64,000 bases of DNA from Bacteroidia bacterium (GCA_026000155.1 BNYG01000009.1:1-64000), one strand, 5' to 3'. Shown: positions 6,387-15,936, counted from the first letter of the stretch. The notes: generated from the sequence alone by a model not told the origin. A program made the numbers and translations.

Positions 6387-8708
6387 ATGAAAATGAAAAA
6401 AATGATTTTTTTGATGTTGTTATCCTTTTTAGGGATAACAGCGAGTATGAATGCACAAGTAAACATCGGTAGTCCCGACGCTCCGCACAAGGGCGCCGTG
6501 TTGGACTTGTCGCAAGGAAGCGGCGATTCCGGTCTGTTGTTGCCGAAGGTGTCTTTTTCTACCAACAAACCCTTCCAATTGCCGGAAGATCCGGATGTTG
6601 ATCCGATCGGTATGGTGGTTTATAATACCAATCCGGCTCTGGGAATTGGCCTTTATACCTGGAATGGTACGGAATGGGAAAGTGTGGGTACTGGTATCGG
6701 TGGCAGTACCGGAAGTGGTACGCCGGTGAGCGTGACTTCTTCTACCATTACATCGGGACTTACTTCCGAATTGAAAGTAGAAGTAACAGCCGGAACTCCC
6801 CCTTTTACTTATAACTGGTACAAACAGGGATCAATCGGTATAGTTCACGCTGCGAACAATACGACTGCCACCAGCGACAGTTATACAATTGATGCTCCGG
6901 GAAATTATATCTGCCAGGTGTACAACAATTATACGACTACTCCGGTTAATGTCAATTTCATGATTGCTGCGGCAAGTGATGGTTCTCAAGAAGTATATAA
7001 TCCGGTTGGAGACGGAACTCTTCCGGATATTTATGTGAATGGAGAGGGAGAAGTAGTGAGTGTTGGACCCGATGGTATTCCAGGCACTGCAGACGATGAT
7101 ACCTTTACACCTCCTGTTGCCGATCAGCCACGCCCGGCAAACACAACCCCGTTTATTATTGGTTATATTTCTCCCAGACCGGAAGCCGGCTATAAAATAC
7201 AGGTTGAATTTTCAGATCCGGCAGACCAAGCAGCTTACGATGCAGGGACTTTGAAGTTGGGATATTTTACAAGTGACCCGAACGTAGCCGTAATTGATAA
7301 GGATGGAATTATGACCGTCACATGGGCAGATTTAGATAATAATTCACCATCCACCATCATTAGCGTTATAACGTCGGATGGGTCTATAAGCACAAGGAGT
7401 TGGCTGTGGAGGGCTTCTCTTACCTCAGCACGACTTGGATCTCTACAGGATGCTACCATCTCAATAGCTGTGGGTGGAGCTACTAGACAATTAGGTGTGA
7501 CTACCGTGAGAGTCGAGGGAGTTGTGGGAAGTGTATACGATGTAGCATCCTATAATTACGAAATTGCCGGCAATTCTTTAGGATCAACAGTTACTCCGTT
7601 AGGTCTGTTTACGCCCGGTAATCAAGTCGGAGACGTCACCGTTACCGTTACAGCCACCAAGGTAACATCAGAAATAATCACAGGAACTATCACCGTTCAG
7701 GTGATTGAACCGGTAGAAAAAACGCCGGAACCAATCTTTCAGACTTCTTATCCGACACCGGTGGTGTGGGAAGAATTAGAAAGTGCACCAGCTTTTGCAG
7801 GAGGTACAGGTGAAGCAAACAGTCCGTACTTGATTTCTTCTATCCGACAACTGAAACTGTTCGCGGAAGAGGAAGAAACTTACGGTAAGTATTACAAACT
7901 GACTGCCGACTTGGATTTTGCTAAAGTAGCGGTAAATAGTGCGTCTTTGGTCGGAAGTTTTCAAGGTACGTTTGATGGTAATGGACATGTGATTTGGAAC
8001 CTGACGATTAATTTGTCAGCACAACAGCATGTAGGTGGAATTTTCGGAAGTATATCTTACGGAGAAGTTAAAAATCTCGGACGAGAAGGCGGAAGTACGT
8101 CAGGGAATAACTATATTGGAAGCATCGCCTATAGTATGGGAGGTAAGGCTAAACTAACCAACTGTTACAACACTTCCAATGTAACGGGAACTAATAGTGG
8201 TGGATTAGTGTGCACGATAACTGGTACCGGTGCAACTATAGACGGTTGCTATAATTCAGGAAATATTAGTGGAAGACCTAGCGGTGGTCTTGTGTCTTAT
8301 ATACAAGCTGATGGAGGCGTAGCTATAATTAAAAACAGCTATAATAGCGGACCTGTTTCCGGAAGAGGCGTAGCAACCTATTATATTGGCGGTATTGTTG
8401 GCAGTATAAATCTTAGCACAGCCAATCGTCAACAGATATTTTTGGAAAATGTCACCAACTACGGCACTGTCACAAGGATTGATGGTAGCGTAGCCACTAT
8501 TGGTGCGATTATAGGCGGAGATGCTGGAACAAGTAATAACATCGTTACCTTTACCAATGTAAAATCCAAGGCCGGAATAATCTATTACGGCGATGCAGTA
8601 CAACCGGATAAAGGTATCGGTGATCCGGGTTCGGCAACTTGGAAAGGCGTCACTACTTTCGGTGACTTCACAGCTCCGGCACCAGGTTTTATCTTACCGA
8701 TACAATAA
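6387..8708 (+). CDS. Exported GLUG-repeat protein, leader-cassette paralog 2
   Basis: 773 residues from the ATG at 6387, chosen because MKMKKMIFLMLLSFLG is the signal peptide shared by all four paralogs; an in-frame ATG ten codons earlier lies in the leader. The constant module follows (VNIGSPDAP, VLDLSQG, VVYNTNP, YTWNGTEW). Next come an Ig-like stretch (PPFTYNWYKQ, YICQVYNN) and several weak beta-rich domains. From residue 470 a GLUG-type module opens with GTGEANSPYLIS and YKLTADLDF, followed by GLUG repeats (NCYNTSNVTG, GCYNSGNISG, NSYNSGPVSG). Such repeats form a beta-helix and occur in surface adhesins. Substrate or partner is unknown. Confidence 0.85.
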   Translation: MKMKKMIFLMLLSFLGITASMNAQVNIGSPDAPHKGAVLDLSQGSGDSGLLLPKVSFSTNKPFQLPEDPDVDPIGMVVYNTNPALGIGLYTWNGTEWESVGTGIGGSTGSGTPVSVTSSTITSGLTSELKVEVTAGTPPFTYNWYKQGSIGIVHAANNTTATSDSYTIDAPGNYICQVYNNYTTTPVNVNFMIAAASDGSQEVYNPVGDGTLPDIYVNGEGEVVSVGPDGIPGTADDDTFTPPVADQPRPANTTPFIIGYISPRPEAGYKIQVEFSDPADQAAYDAGTLKLGYFTSDPNVAVIDKDGIMTVTWADLDNNSPSTIISVITSDGSISTRSWLWRASLTSARLGSLQDATISIAVGGATRQLGVTTVRVEGVVGSVYDVASYNYEIAGNSLGSTVTPLGLFTPGNQVGDVTVTVTATKVTSEIITGTITVQVIEPVEKTPEPIFQTSYPTPVVWEELESAPAFAGGTGEANSPYLISSIRQLKLFAEEEETYGKYYKLTADLDFAKVAVNSASLVGSFQGTFDGNGHVIWNLTINLSAQQHVGGIFGSISYGEVKNLGREGGSTSGNNYIGSIAYSMGGKAKLTNCYNTSNVTGTNSGGLVCTITGTGATIDGCYNSGNISGRPSGGLVSYIQADGGVAIIKNSYNSGPVSGRGVATYYIGGIVGSINLSTANRQQIFLENVTNYGTVTRIDGSVATIGAIIGGDAGTSNNIVTFTNVKSKAGIIYYGDAVQPDKGIGDPGSATWKGVTTFGDFTAPAPGFILPIQ

Positions 8709-8741
8709 CGTATTAAAATTGTGTAAAGTAATCTATTAAAA

Positions 8742-8786
8742 AAGAGGTTGTCTGAAAAGTCCGAAAGTGCTTTTTGGCAACCTCTT
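8742..8786 (+). terminator. Probable terminator after the GLUG gene
   Basis: AAGAGGTTG (8742-8750) pairs with CAACCTCTT (8778-8786) and is followed by CTTTGAGT. The T-run is short, so efficiency is uncertain. It lies 34 bases past the stop codon. Confidence 0.55.
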
Positions 8787-8831
8787 CTTTGAGTATGAAG
8801 ACAGATGCCGGAGGATTTTGTTTTACCGTCA

Positions 8832-8863
8832 TTTGTTTATCCATTAAGAAAGTATTACTTTTG
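8832..8863 (+). promoter_or_regulatory. Promoter of the zeta-like pair
   Basis: TTTG at 8832-8835 and TACTTTTG at 8856-8863 are separated by 20 bases, matching the Bacteroidota -33/-7 promoter. The ATG of the first gene follows at 8887. Confidence 0.65.
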
Positions 8864-8886
8864 TAAAGACATTAAAATACAACAAT

Positions 8887-9078
8887 ATGGATTGGACATA
8901 CAATTTTCTTCAAGATACGGAACCCTCCGATTTGCAATTGGAAATGTTGATGCACGAAGTTGCGGATGAAGCACGGACACGCAGGAAAAAAGCGGATGAA
9001 AATTATAAACGGTTAATCAACAAAGAAATTAAATTAGCCGCAGAAAGGGGAAAATCACTTATAAAAAATGATTTCTGA
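8887..9078 (+). CDS. Small charged protein, possible antitoxin of the zeta-like kinase
   Basis: This 63-residue, mostly helical, Lys/Glu-rich protein begins MDWTYNFLQDTEPSD and ends LIKNDF. Its stop overlaps the next start (TGATG), so the pair is translationally coupled. A short helical protein in front of a zeta-type P-loop protein is the common antitoxin-toxin order. No DNA-binding motif is seen and the family is not recognised. Confidence 0.6.
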   Translation: MDWTYNFLQDTEPSDLQLEMLMHEVADEARTRRKKADENYKRLINKEIKLAAERGKSLIKNDF

Positions 9079-9680
9079 TGCCCGACAAACCTAAATTATT
9101 GATTATTGCAGGGCCTAACGGCTCCGGAAAGACTTCCATTACAAGTAAAATTCTTAAGCACGATTGGATTGAAGGTTGCGTGTATATCAATCCCGACAAT
9201 ATCGCTCGCGATGTATTTGGAGATTGGAATTCTCCGGAAGCAGTCATAAAAGCGGTTCATTATGCGTCCAAACGAAGAGAGGCTTGCATTCAGAACAAAG
9301 AAAGTTTATTATTTGAAACCGTCCTTTCGGCTCCGGATAAATTGGAATTTATAGCCAAAGCTAAGAAAGCCGGTTTTTTTATCCGTTTATTTTTTGTCGG
9401 TACTGACCATCCGGCAATCAATGCTTCGCGTATAGCCCATAGAGTATTGGAAGGCGGTCATGATGTTCCCATTTCAAAAATAGTGAGCAGGTATGCCAAG
9501 TCGATTGCCAATTGCGCCCAGGCAGCCCAACTGGTCGATCGGATGTATGTATATGATAATTCAATAGATGATGCTTTTCCAAAACTTCTTTTCCGGACAA
9601 CGGAAGGAAAAATTGAAAAAATTTACACAAGAGTAAATCCATGGGCAGAAGTAATCTTACAAGTTCTGCAAAAATCATAA
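9078..9680 (+). CDS. Zeta-toxin-like P-loop kinase
   Basis: 200 residues with an N-terminal Walker A motif, GPNGSGKTS at 12-20, after a hydrophobic strand (KLLIIA). YINPDNIARDVFG and SKRREACIQNKESLLFETVLS follow; a zeta-toxin-like kinase contains such Asp/Arg and FETV segments. Zeta toxins phosphorylate UDP-N-acetylglucosamine; related uncharacterised kinases are widespread, so the substrate here is not certain. The ATG overlaps the upstream small gene by one base. The gene is intact and ends 190 bases before the third leader. Confidence 0.75.
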   Translation: MPDKPKLLIIAGPNGSGKTSITSKILKHDWIEGCVYINPDNIARDVFGDWNSPEAVIKAVHYASKRREACIQNKESLLFETVLSAPDKLEFIAKAKKAGFFIRLFFVGTDHPAINASRIAHRVLEGGHDVPISKIVSRYAKSIANCAQAAQLVDRMYVYDNSIDDAFPKLLFRTTEGKIEKIYTRVNPWAEVILQVLQKS

Positions 9681-9867
9681 AAATTTGCGAAAGCAAAAGG
9701 ATACAAGAAGTCGAATAATTTTGGATTCTGCTATCATTTTATTCTTTTCCTCCCTTTAGCGCATTACCTATTAAAAACACTTCTCTTTTTCAATTAATTT
9801 TTTGATATGCTAATTACTTATTTCTCAATAAACTAATTATCAATATTTTACTACCTGCCAAAATTTT

Positions 9868-10375
9868 GAATGTTCGCGAAAACAACTTTTGAAATCCTTT
9901 CTAAAAACCCATATATCACTAATAATCAGAATGTTACAAATCAAACAACAATCTCCTGATTTCGGATTTGTTATTCTTCTTTCTATTTTCGCTTTTCTAA
10001 TTTATTATTAATACGCTGTAAATCAATACTTAAAAATGGATTTCGTTGTGTCTTGATTTTGCTGAGCAAGCAACCGATAGATACAGGGTATTTGTTGTCA
10101 TAAATCACTTGTTTTCAATATTTTAAGCGACTGCAAAAGTAACACAAAAAAAGCATAATAAAAAACATTTAGATAATAATGTTTTTTATAACAACTAAAT
10201 ACAGAAATAAAAGTTTTCGTAACCGGACAAGGCAGGTGAGTCTTATTTTAATTTTTTTATCATCTTTTTCATTCGTCTTTTCTAAAAAAAGGAGTTGATT
10301 GTCTGCCTCTTTCCGGTTCGTTACACAGTAGAATTAACAGCCCTTATGGGCACAATTATAAATAAATATAAAAGA
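9868..10375 (+). promoter_or_regulatory. Conserved 5' leader of the cassette family, copy 3
   Basis: It runs from ATGTTCGCGAAAA near 9870 through CCTGATTTCGGATTTGTTATTC, TACTTAAAAATGGATT and GCTGAGCAAGCAACCGATAG (10061) to the start codon. It matches copy 1 almost end to end. The hairpin before the start reads AGCCC-TTAT-GGGCA, so the stem is kept while the loop varies. The outward TACTTTTGCAG motif is on the opposite strand at about 10131-10141. Confidence 0.7.
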
Positions 10376-11974
10376 ATGAAAATGAAAAAAATGATTTTTT
10401 TGATGTTGTTATCCTTTTTAGGGGTGACAACGAGTATGAATGCACAGGTGCGGATTGGCGGAACTGCTGACCCGGACGGTTCGGCTTTGCTGGATGTAAA
10501 TAAAACGGACGATCCCAATCCGGCAGGTAATTTGGGTTTAGGACTACCGCGTGTAGAATTAACATCGGCTACACAGCCATTAGCCACCGGTAATACTCCG
10601 AAACCCGGAACGATGGTTTACAATACCGGTTCGGCATTGGATGGCGCCGGGGTTTATTATTGGGCAACTAACGCTTGGGCTAAACTATCCTCCGGTGTTG
10701 GACCTGCCGGCCCCAAAGGTGATACCGGCGCAACTGGTCCTCAAGGTCCGAAAGGTGATACCGGTGCGTCTGCTACTGCAGGTACGCTTGCTACTACCGC
10801 GACCGGACTTGCTACAATTGGAACACCTACCTCTACCAATGCAGCTATTCAACTCCATAATGTAGCAAGAACAGGTTCTTATAATGATTTGTTAAATAAG
10901 CCCACTATTCCTACAGCAGTCGCAAAAAGTACAACTATTCCATTGGTAGCGGGTACGGCTGCCGTTGGCAACGAAACAGCTTATGCAGCCGGTAATCATG
11001 TGCATCCTGCACAAACAAGTGTTTCTGGGAATGCCGGTACGGCTACAACCCTGGCTACAGCTCGCACGATTGCCATCGCCGGCACGACGTCTGCCACAGT
11101 TGCCGGTGTGACCGGAACAGCTACAAGTTTCAATGGAGGGGCCAATATTTCGATTCCGGCTACCGTGCCTGCTGCTACCACTACTGCCGCAGGAGCTATG
11201 ACAGCCGCTGATAAAACTAAATTGAATGCCATTGCTACCGGTGCTACAGCAAACGCAAAAACTACCCTCACTCCATTAGTAGCCGGTACGGCTGCCATTG
11301 GTTCGGATGCAGGTTATGCCGCCGGTAATCACGTGCATCCCGCACAAACAAGCGTTACAGGTAATGCCGGTACGGCTACTAAGTTGGCTACTGCCCGCGC
11401 TATTACTCTGACGGGTAATGTGACCGGGACAGCTAATTTTGACGGATCGGCCGCTGCAAGCATTGCGACTACGTTAGCCGATAATGCTGTCACGAGTGCT
11501 AAAATTGCCAACGGGGCAGTAGCGCTTGACGACCTTGCTGCCAATTCGGTCAATTCGTCTAAGATTGTGGATGGTTCGGTTACCTCCGCTGATATAGCCG
11601 ATGCTACCATAGTTAATGCCGATATTGCTAATGCTACAATAGCTGGTGGGAAATTAGTGACGAGCATCGCTCTGGCCGGTTCGCCGACGACGACTACCCA
11701 AGCTACAGCTACTGATAATACAACAATTGCAACCACAGCTTTCGTGAAAGCTGCTTTGAACGCAAGCGGGGACGCTGGGGGAAGAACGTGCACTTGGTAT
11801 AAGGTCGCTGCGACGACCGCCTTCCCGGCTGCTGCTACTTCGTCGTCGAGTTGGCCCCTCTACGTGGTTTTTAATAAATATAGCCCTAACATTTGGGCTG
11901 CTAGTTCTGCCTGCTATGATTTGTCTAATGCCGGGTGCCAAGTTCCCCGTGCGGCTTGCATAATGACTTACTGA
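10376..11974 (+). CDS. Exported collagen-like/tail-fibre-like repeat protein, leader-cassette paralog 3
   Basis: 532 residues from the ATG at 10376 (upstream in-frame starts lie in the leader). Signal peptide and constant module occupy residues 1-106. Then come collagen-type Gly-X-Y triplets (GPAGPKGDTGATGPQGPKGD), phage-tail-fibre-like segments (AAGNHVHPAQTSV twice, GNAGTAT, TATSFNGGANISIPATV, DKTKLNAIATGA), and short beta-turn repeats (NAVTSAKIANGAV, NSVNSSKIVDGSV, DATIVNADIANATI). The last 70 residues are a Cys- and Trp-containing tip unlike the tip of paralog 4, although the DNA on both sides of the tip is shared. No phage genes are nearby, so this is probably a cell-surface fibre. Confidence 0.85.
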   Translation: MKMKKMIFLMLLSFLGVTTSMNAQVRIGGTADPDGSALLDVNKTDDPNPAGNLGLGLPRVELTSATQPLATGNTPKPGTMVYNTGSALDGAGVYYWATNAWAKLSSGVGPAGPKGDTGATGPQGPKGDTGASATAGTLATTATGLATIGTPTSTNAAIQLHNVARTGSYNDLLNKPTIPTAVAKSTTIPLVAGTAAVGNETAYAAGNHVHPAQTSVSGNAGTATTLATARTIAIAGTTSATVAGVTGTATSFNGGANISIPATVPAATTTAAGAMTAADKTKLNAIATGATANAKTTLTPLVAGTAAIGSDAGYAAGNHVHPAQTSVTGNAGTATKLATARAITLTGNVTGTANFDGSAAASIATTLADNAVTSAKIANGAVALDDLAANSVNSSKIVDGSVTSADIADATIVNADIANATIAGGKLVTSIALAGSPTTTTQATATDNTTIATTAFVKAALNASGDAGGRTCTWYKVAATTAFPAAATSSSSWPLYVVFNKYSPNIWAASSACYDLSNAGCQVPRAACIMTY

Positions 11975-12014
11975 CGTTGAAAGACCGTTCGCAGATAGAA
12001 AATGATAAGCCACT

Positions 12015-12150
12015 GTACGCAGCGGTTGTGGGATTATTTGTCTGCGCTCAAGGCGGTTGAGATTCTCAACCTTCAAAGATTAAATAAAAGGAAGTAGTAA
12101 TAAAAAATTCAGGGAAGATTATGAATAGGTAAAAGTATTCATAATCTTCC
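12015..12150 (+). repeat. Shared 3' element of paralogs 3 and 4, ending in a terminator hairpin
   Basis: GCGCTCAAGGCGGTTGAG, ATTCTCAACCTTCAAAG and AAAAGGAAGTAGTAATAAAAA recur in reverse at 29727-29870 behind paralog 4. The hairpin part is 12113-12150: GGAAGATTATGAATA pairs with TATTCATAATCTTCC and is followed by TTTTTC, a good intrinsic terminator. Confidence 0.75.
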
Positions 12151-12200
12151 TTTTTCTATGGAAAGAAAAATGGCGAATTTTATTATTTCCGTTTAATTCG

Positions 12201-12208
12201 TATCTTTG
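12201..12208 (+). promoter_or_regulatory. -7 element of tyrS
   Basis: TATCTTTG fits TAnnTTTG and lies 27 bases before the ATG at 12236. The -33 position reads ATTT rather than TTTG. Confidence 0.5.
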
Positions 12209-12235
12209 CACCCGCTAATTCAAATAAAAGTAAAA

Positions 12236-13528
12236 ATGAATTTTGTAGAAGAACTAAAATGGCGGGGCATGATTCACGACAGTATGCCCGGGACGGAAGA
12301 ACAACTTCAAAAAGGAATGACTTCGGCTTACGTCGGCATTGACCCGACTGCCGATTCTTTACATATCGGACACTTGGTGGGCGTGATGATGCTGAAACAT
12401 TTTCAACGCGCCGGTCACCGTCCCATTGCCTTGATTGGCGGCGCTACCGGCATGATCGGCGACCCGTCCATGAAATCGCAGGAACGCAATTTATTGGACG
12501 AGACCACATTGCGTCACAATCAGGATAGTATTCAGGCTCAATTGGCTAAATTTCTTGATTTTGATTCGGACAAAGCCAATGCGGCTGTTTTGGTGAACAA
12601 TTACGATTGGATGAAGGATTATTCGTTCCTGAATTTCATTCGCGATATCGGCAAGTACATCACCGTCAATTATATGATGTCCAAAGATTCCGTCAAAAAA
12701 CGTTTGTCGGCCGATTCCCGCGAAGGCATGTCTTTTACCGAATTTTCTTACCAGTTGCTGCAAGGATACGATTACCTTTTTCTGTACGAAAATTACGGTT
12801 GCCGCTTGCAAATGGGCGGTTCCGACCAATGGGGAAACATCACTACCGGCACGGAATTGATTCGCAAAAAACTCAATGGAGAAGCCTTTGCTTTGACTTG
12901 CCCTTTGATTACCAAGGCCGATGGCGGCAAATTCGGTAAAACGGAATCAGGCAATGTCTGGTTGGACAGGCGTTATACCTCTCCTTATAAATTCTACCAA
13001 TTCTGGTTGAATGTGAGTGATGCCGATGCTGAAAAATACATCAAGATTTTCACCGCATTAGATAAGGACGAAATCGACGGATTGATTTCCGAGCAACAGG
13101 CAGCGCCTCATCTTCGTCCTTTGCAAAAACGCCTGGCACAGGAGGTTACCATCATGGTTCACTCGCAGGAAGATTACGATTTAGCGGTGGAAGCATCCGG
13201 CATTCTTTTCGGCAATTCCACTTCCGATGCCTTGAAAAAATTGGATGAAGCTACATTATTGGATGTTTTCGCAGGAGTTCCGCAATTTACCGTTTCCAAA
13301 GAAGAAATAGTTGCAGGCATCAAAGCCGTTGATTTATTGACGGATAAAGCAGCCGTTTTCCCTTCCAAAGGAGAAATGAAAAAGTTGGTACAAAGCGGTG
13401 GCGTGAGCATCAATAAAGAGAAATTACCGACATTTGATACAACGATTGATACCTCTTATCTATTGGGCGACAAGTACATCCTGATTCAGAAAGGGAAGAA
13501 AAATTATTTTTTGTTGATTGTCCAATAA
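12236..13528 (+). CDS. tyrS: Tyrosyl-tRNA synthetase
   Basis: 430 residues from the ATG at 12236. Upstream in-frame codons overlap the promoter, so this start is preferred. It attaches tyrosine to tRNA-Tyr in the cytoplasm. The class I HIGH motif is at 43-46 (SLHIGHLVG), the KMSKS-like loop is KFGKT in [10 protein letters not shown], and [11 protein letters not shown] is the tyrosine-pocket signature. An S4-type RNA-binding domain forms the C-terminus ([14 protein letters not shown]). Length matches bacterial TyrS. It is monocistronic, with tRNA-Gln downstream. Confidence 0.97.
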   Translation: MNFVEELKWRGMIHDSMPGTEEQLQKGMTSAYVGIDPTADSLHIGHLVGVMMLKHFQRAGHRPIALIGGATGMIGDPSMKSQERNLLDETTLRHNQDSIQAQLAKFLDFDSDKANAAVLVNNYDWMKDYSFLNFIRDIGKYITVNYMMSKDSVKKRLSADSREGMSFTEFSYQLLQGYDYLFLYENYGCRLQMGGSDQWGNITTGTELIRKKLNGEAFALTCPLITKADGGKFGKTESGNVWLDRRYTSPYKFYQFWLNVSDADAEKYIKIFTALDKDEIDGLISEQQAAPHLRPLQKRLAQEVTIMVHSQEDYDLAVEASGILFGNSTSDALKKLDEATLLDVFAGVPQFTVSKEEIVAGIKAVDLLTDKAAVFPSKGEMKKLVQSGGVSINKEKLPTFDTTIDTSYLLGDKYILIQKGKKNYFLLIVQ

Positions 13529-13544
13529 ATTTTGCTTATAAAAA

Positions 13545-13575
13545 TTTGCAGAATTAGCAAAAAGACGTATCTTTG
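13545..13575 (+). promoter_or_regulatory. Promoter of tRNA-Gln
   Basis: TTTG at 13545-13548 and TATCTTTG at 13568-13575 are 19 bases apart, a near-perfect Bacteroidota promoter. The mature tRNA begins at 13601. Confidence 0.75.
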
Positions 13576-13600
13576 CAACGCTTTTAGAAAAGCATCGGAT

Positions 13601-13671
13601 TGCCTCATGGTGTAATGGTAGCACTACAGTTTTTGGTACTGTCTGACTAGGTTCGAGTCCTGGTGAGGCAA
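13601..13671 (+). tRNA. tRNA-Gln (anticodon TTG)
   Basis: TGCCTCA (13601-13607) pairs with TGAGGCA (13664-13670) as acceptor stem. The D-arm reads GGTGTAATGGTAGCAC, the anticodon loop TTTTGGT gives TTG, and the T-loop is GTTCGAGTC. The CCA end is not encoded. Confidence 0.95.
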
Positions 13672-13678
13672 CAATTTG

Positions 13679-13718
13679 AAGCCCTTGTAAGAAATAACTT
13701 GCAAGGGCTTGTTTTTTT
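13679..13718 (+). terminator. Intrinsic terminator of tRNA-Gln
   Basis: AAGCCCTTGTAAG pairs with CTTGCAAGGGCTT, followed by GTTTTTTT. It is a textbook strong terminator a few bases after the tRNA. Confidence 0.9.
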
Positions 13719-13816
13719 GACTAAATTGTAAAATACCGCATTCACGGTATTTATTATCTCGTTTTTTCTTTGCATCTTTGCATAATCAAACAAAAATAAA
13801 TAAAAATTCAGATATC

Positions 13817-14749
13817 ATGGCTAAAATTGCGAAGAAACTAACGGAGCTGATTGGCAATACGCCTCTTTTGGAACTCAATCGAATGGAGAAGAAACACAGT
13901 GTAGATGCGCATATTCTTGCTAAATTAGAATATTTCAATCCGGCGCGAAGTGTGAAAGACCGTATCGGACTGGCGCTGATTGAAGATGCCGAACAAAAAG
14001 GGCTTCTCAAACCGGATACCGTCATCATTGAACCGACGAGTGGAAATACAGGAGTGGCTTTGGCATTTGTAGCCGCATCGAAAGGATACCGGCTGATTTT
14101 GGCCATGCCCGATACCATGAGCGTGGAAAGGCGAAGTCTCTTGAATGCTTTGGGAGCCGAATTGGTGCTTACTCCGGGTTTTGAAGGCATGAGCGGCGCT
14201 ATCCGCAAAGCGGAGGAACTGCAAAAACAATACCCCAATTCATTTATACCGCAACAATTTCAAAATCCTGCCAATCCACACATTCATCGTACTACTACCG
14301 CTGAAGAGATTTGGCGGGATACCGACGGCAAAGTGGACATCTTTATTTCGGCTGTTGGGACAGGTGGAACGGTGACAGGTACCGGCGAAATCCTGAAAAA
14401 ATACAATCCCCATATCAAAGTGGTAGCGGTTGAACCCTACGACTCTCCTGTACTGTCGGGCGGAAAATCAGGTCCTCACAAAATACAGGGAATCGGAGCC
14501 GGTTTTGTGCCTAAAGTGTTTAATGCCAAGATTGTAGATGAAATCTATAAGGTAAAAAATGAAGAAGCTTTCGAACTCAGCCGCCAATTAGCGAAAGAAG
14601 AAGGATTGCTGGTCGGAATATCTTCCGGAGCCGCCGCTTACGCTGCGTTGCAAATCGCAAAAAGAGTAGAAAATAAAGGAAAAAACATTGTAGTCATTTT
14701 ACCGGATACAGGCGAGCGGTATTTATCAACGCCCTTATTTTCAGAATAA
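13817..14749 (+). CDS. cysK: Cysteine synthase (O-acetylserine sulfhydrylase), CysK/CysM family
   Basis: 310 residues from the ATG at 13817, the start that gives the usual [20 protein letters not shown] opening. It is a PLP enzyme joining O-acetylserine with a sulfide donor to make cysteine. The PLP lysine is Lys47 in ARSVKDRIG, the substrate loop is PTSGNTG, and VGTGGTVTG and ISSGAAAY bind the cofactor. It heads a co-directional sulfur locus, 158 bases before a sulfur-carrier gene. In actinobacteria a homologue (CysM) accepts sulfur from a carrier-protein thiocarboxylate, so a similar donor is possible here. That is inference from gene order. Confidence 0.95.
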   Translation: MAKIAKKLTELIGNTPLLELNRMEKKHSVDAHILAKLEYFNPARSVKDRIGLALIEDAEQKGLLKPDTVIIEPTSGNTGVALAFVAASKGYRLILAMPDTMSVERRSLLNALGAELVLTPGFEGMSGAIRKAEELQKQYPNSFIPQQFQNPANPHIHRTTTAEEIWRDTDGKVDIFISAVGTGGTVTGTGEILKKYNPHIKVVAVEPYDSPVLSGGKSGPHKIQGIGAGFVPKVFNAKIVDEIYKVKNEEAFELSRQLAKEEGLLVGISSGAAAYAALQIAKRVENKGKNIVVILPDTGERYLSTPLFSE

Positions 14750-14759
14750 TAACACCGGT

Positions 14760-14879
14760 CTGTCATTGCGGGCTTGACCCGCAATCCCATGACCACCGTT
14801 AATAACTAAGATTATAAAAAATTAAAACAATAGTGTTTAACGATTATGATGGGATTGCGGGTCAAGCCCGCAATGACAG
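14760..14879. repeat. REP/MITE-like palindromic repeat (full copy)
   Basis: Left hairpin ATTGCGGG-CTTGA-CCCGCAAT, a CGTTAA...TTAACG middle, and right hairpin ATTGCGGG-TCAAG-CCCGCAAT. This copy is longer in the middle than the usual 93 bases. It separates cysK from the sulfur-carrier gene. Confidence 0.9.
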
Positions 14880-14906
14880 GGATAGAATCAAAATTAAATT
14901 AAAAAT

Positions 14907-15119
14907 ATGTCAAAAATCACAGTTAACGGAAAATCACAGGAATTGGGTAAAGCGCTTACCCTGGTAGAATTAATCGCATTAAATAACATTACGCAACCGG
15001 ATATGGTATCGGTTCAATTAAACGGCGAATTCATTGACCGGGACGATTTCCCTGCTATCCTTATTCAGGACGGAGATGAAGTCGATTTCTTGTATTTTAT
15101 GGGAGGAGGATGCCGGTAA
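14907..15119 (+). CDS. ThiS/MoaD-like sulfur carrier protein with a capped C-terminus
   Basis: A 70-residue ubiquitin-fold carrier (MSKITVNGK, VSVQLNGEFIDRDDF, IQDGDEVDFLYF). Working carriers end in Gly-Gly, whose carboxylate is adenylated and turned into a thiocarboxylate. Here the end reads GGG-Cys69-Arg70, so two residues must be removed first. The same locus encodes a JAMM protease and an E1-like enzyme, the set known from carrier-protein routes to cysteine (CysO-Mec) and homocysteine (HcyS-HcyD). No thiamine genes are present, so a ThiS role is less likely. The stop overlaps the next start. Confidence 0.88.
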   Translation: MSKITVNGKSQELGKALTLVELIALNNITQPDMVSVQLNGEFIDRDDFPAILIQDGDEVDFLYFMGGGCR

Positions 15120-15931
15120 TGGATTTTACGGAAGATCAAATTAACCGGTATAGCCGGCACATTTTGCTTCAGGATGTGGGCGTAGAAGGACAGGAAAAAA
15201 TCTGCAACGGAAAAATTCTGATTGTCGGAGCCGGAGGTTTGGGTTCTCCGGTGGCGCTTTATCTGGCAGCGGCAGGAGTAGGAACTTTGGGAATTATCGA
15301 CGGAGATGTAGTGGATTTAAGCAATTTGCAACGGCAAATCATCCATTTTACTGCCGATGTGGGTAAACCCAAAGTCATTTCTGCGAAGGAAAAAATCGAA
15401 CAATTGAATCCCGATGTCAAGGTTATCACCTATCCGTTTTTATTGACGGCCGAAAATGCCTTGGATATTATCAAGGATTACGATTTTGTGATAGACGGAA
15501 CAGACAATTTTCCGGTCAAATTTCTCATCAACGATGCTTGTGTAATGGCGGGAAAACCGTACTCCCACGGAGGCATCTTACGGTTTGAAGGACAGACCTT
15601 TACCTACGTTCCCGGTTCAGCTTGTTACCGTTGCTTGTTTCATTCTCCGCCTCCACCGAATGCCGTACCTACTTGTTCGCAAGCAGGCGTTTTAGGTGCT
15701 ATTGCCGGTATGTTGGGAACAATTCAGGCGGCTGAAGCGTTAAAATACTTGACGGGAGCAGGTGAATTGTTGACGAATAGATTGCTCACATTCAATGCAA
15801 AGACCATGGAATTCAGAACGATCAAAACCCGGCACAATGACAAGTGTCCGGTTTCGGGTACGAATCCTACGGTGACGGAATTAATTGATTATGAACAGGC
15901 AGCTTGCGATTTGGCATCACATAAAAAATAA
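15119..15931 (+). CDS. E1-like sulfur-carrier adenylyltransferase (ThiF/MoeB/HesA family)
   Basis: 270 residues. The nucleotide-binding motif is GAGGLGSP at 37-44, followed by IDGDVVDLSNLQRQ. A Cys169-x-x-Cys172 pair and Cys243 mark the zinc site, but the fourth position is Ser246 (CPVSG instead of CPVCG). Cys186 in PTCSQAGVLG is the usual catalytic cysteine. There is no rhodanese domain, so sulfur must come from a separate donor. The start at 15119 is preferred over an ATG at 15110 because AGGAGG at 15104-15109 is well spaced for it; the same bases encode the carrier's glycines. It should adenylate the uncapped carrier. Confidence 0.9.
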   Translation: MDFTEDQINRYSRHILLQDVGVEGQEKICNGKILIVGAGGLGSPVALYLAAAGVGTLGIIDGDVVDLSNLQRQIIHFTADVGKPKVISAKEKIEQLNPDVKVITYPFLLTAENALDIIKDYDFVIDGTDNFPVKFLINDACVMAGKPYSHGGILRFEGQTFTYVPGSACYRCLFHSPPPPNAVPTCSQAGVLGAIAGMLGTIQAAEALKYLTGAGELLTNRLLTFNAKTMEFRTIKTRHNDKCPVSGTNPTVTELIDYEQAACDLASHKK

Positions 15932-15936
15932 ATAAT

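Noticed and set aside
11740-11974. Diversity-generating retroelement acting on the fibre tips
   Set aside because: Variable tips on tail-fibre-like proteins suggested it, but there is no reverse transcriptase, no template repeat and no A-specific substitution pattern in the window.
10376-11974. Prophage tail-fibre gene
   Set aside because: The repeats resemble tail fibres, but a signal peptide begins the protein and there are no phage structural or lysis genes around it.
14880-14906. TPP riboswitch before the ThiS-like gene
   Set aside because: The space upstream is REP repeat and a short AT-rich stretch with no THI-box (CTGAGA, ACCTGA) signature, and no thiamine genes follow.
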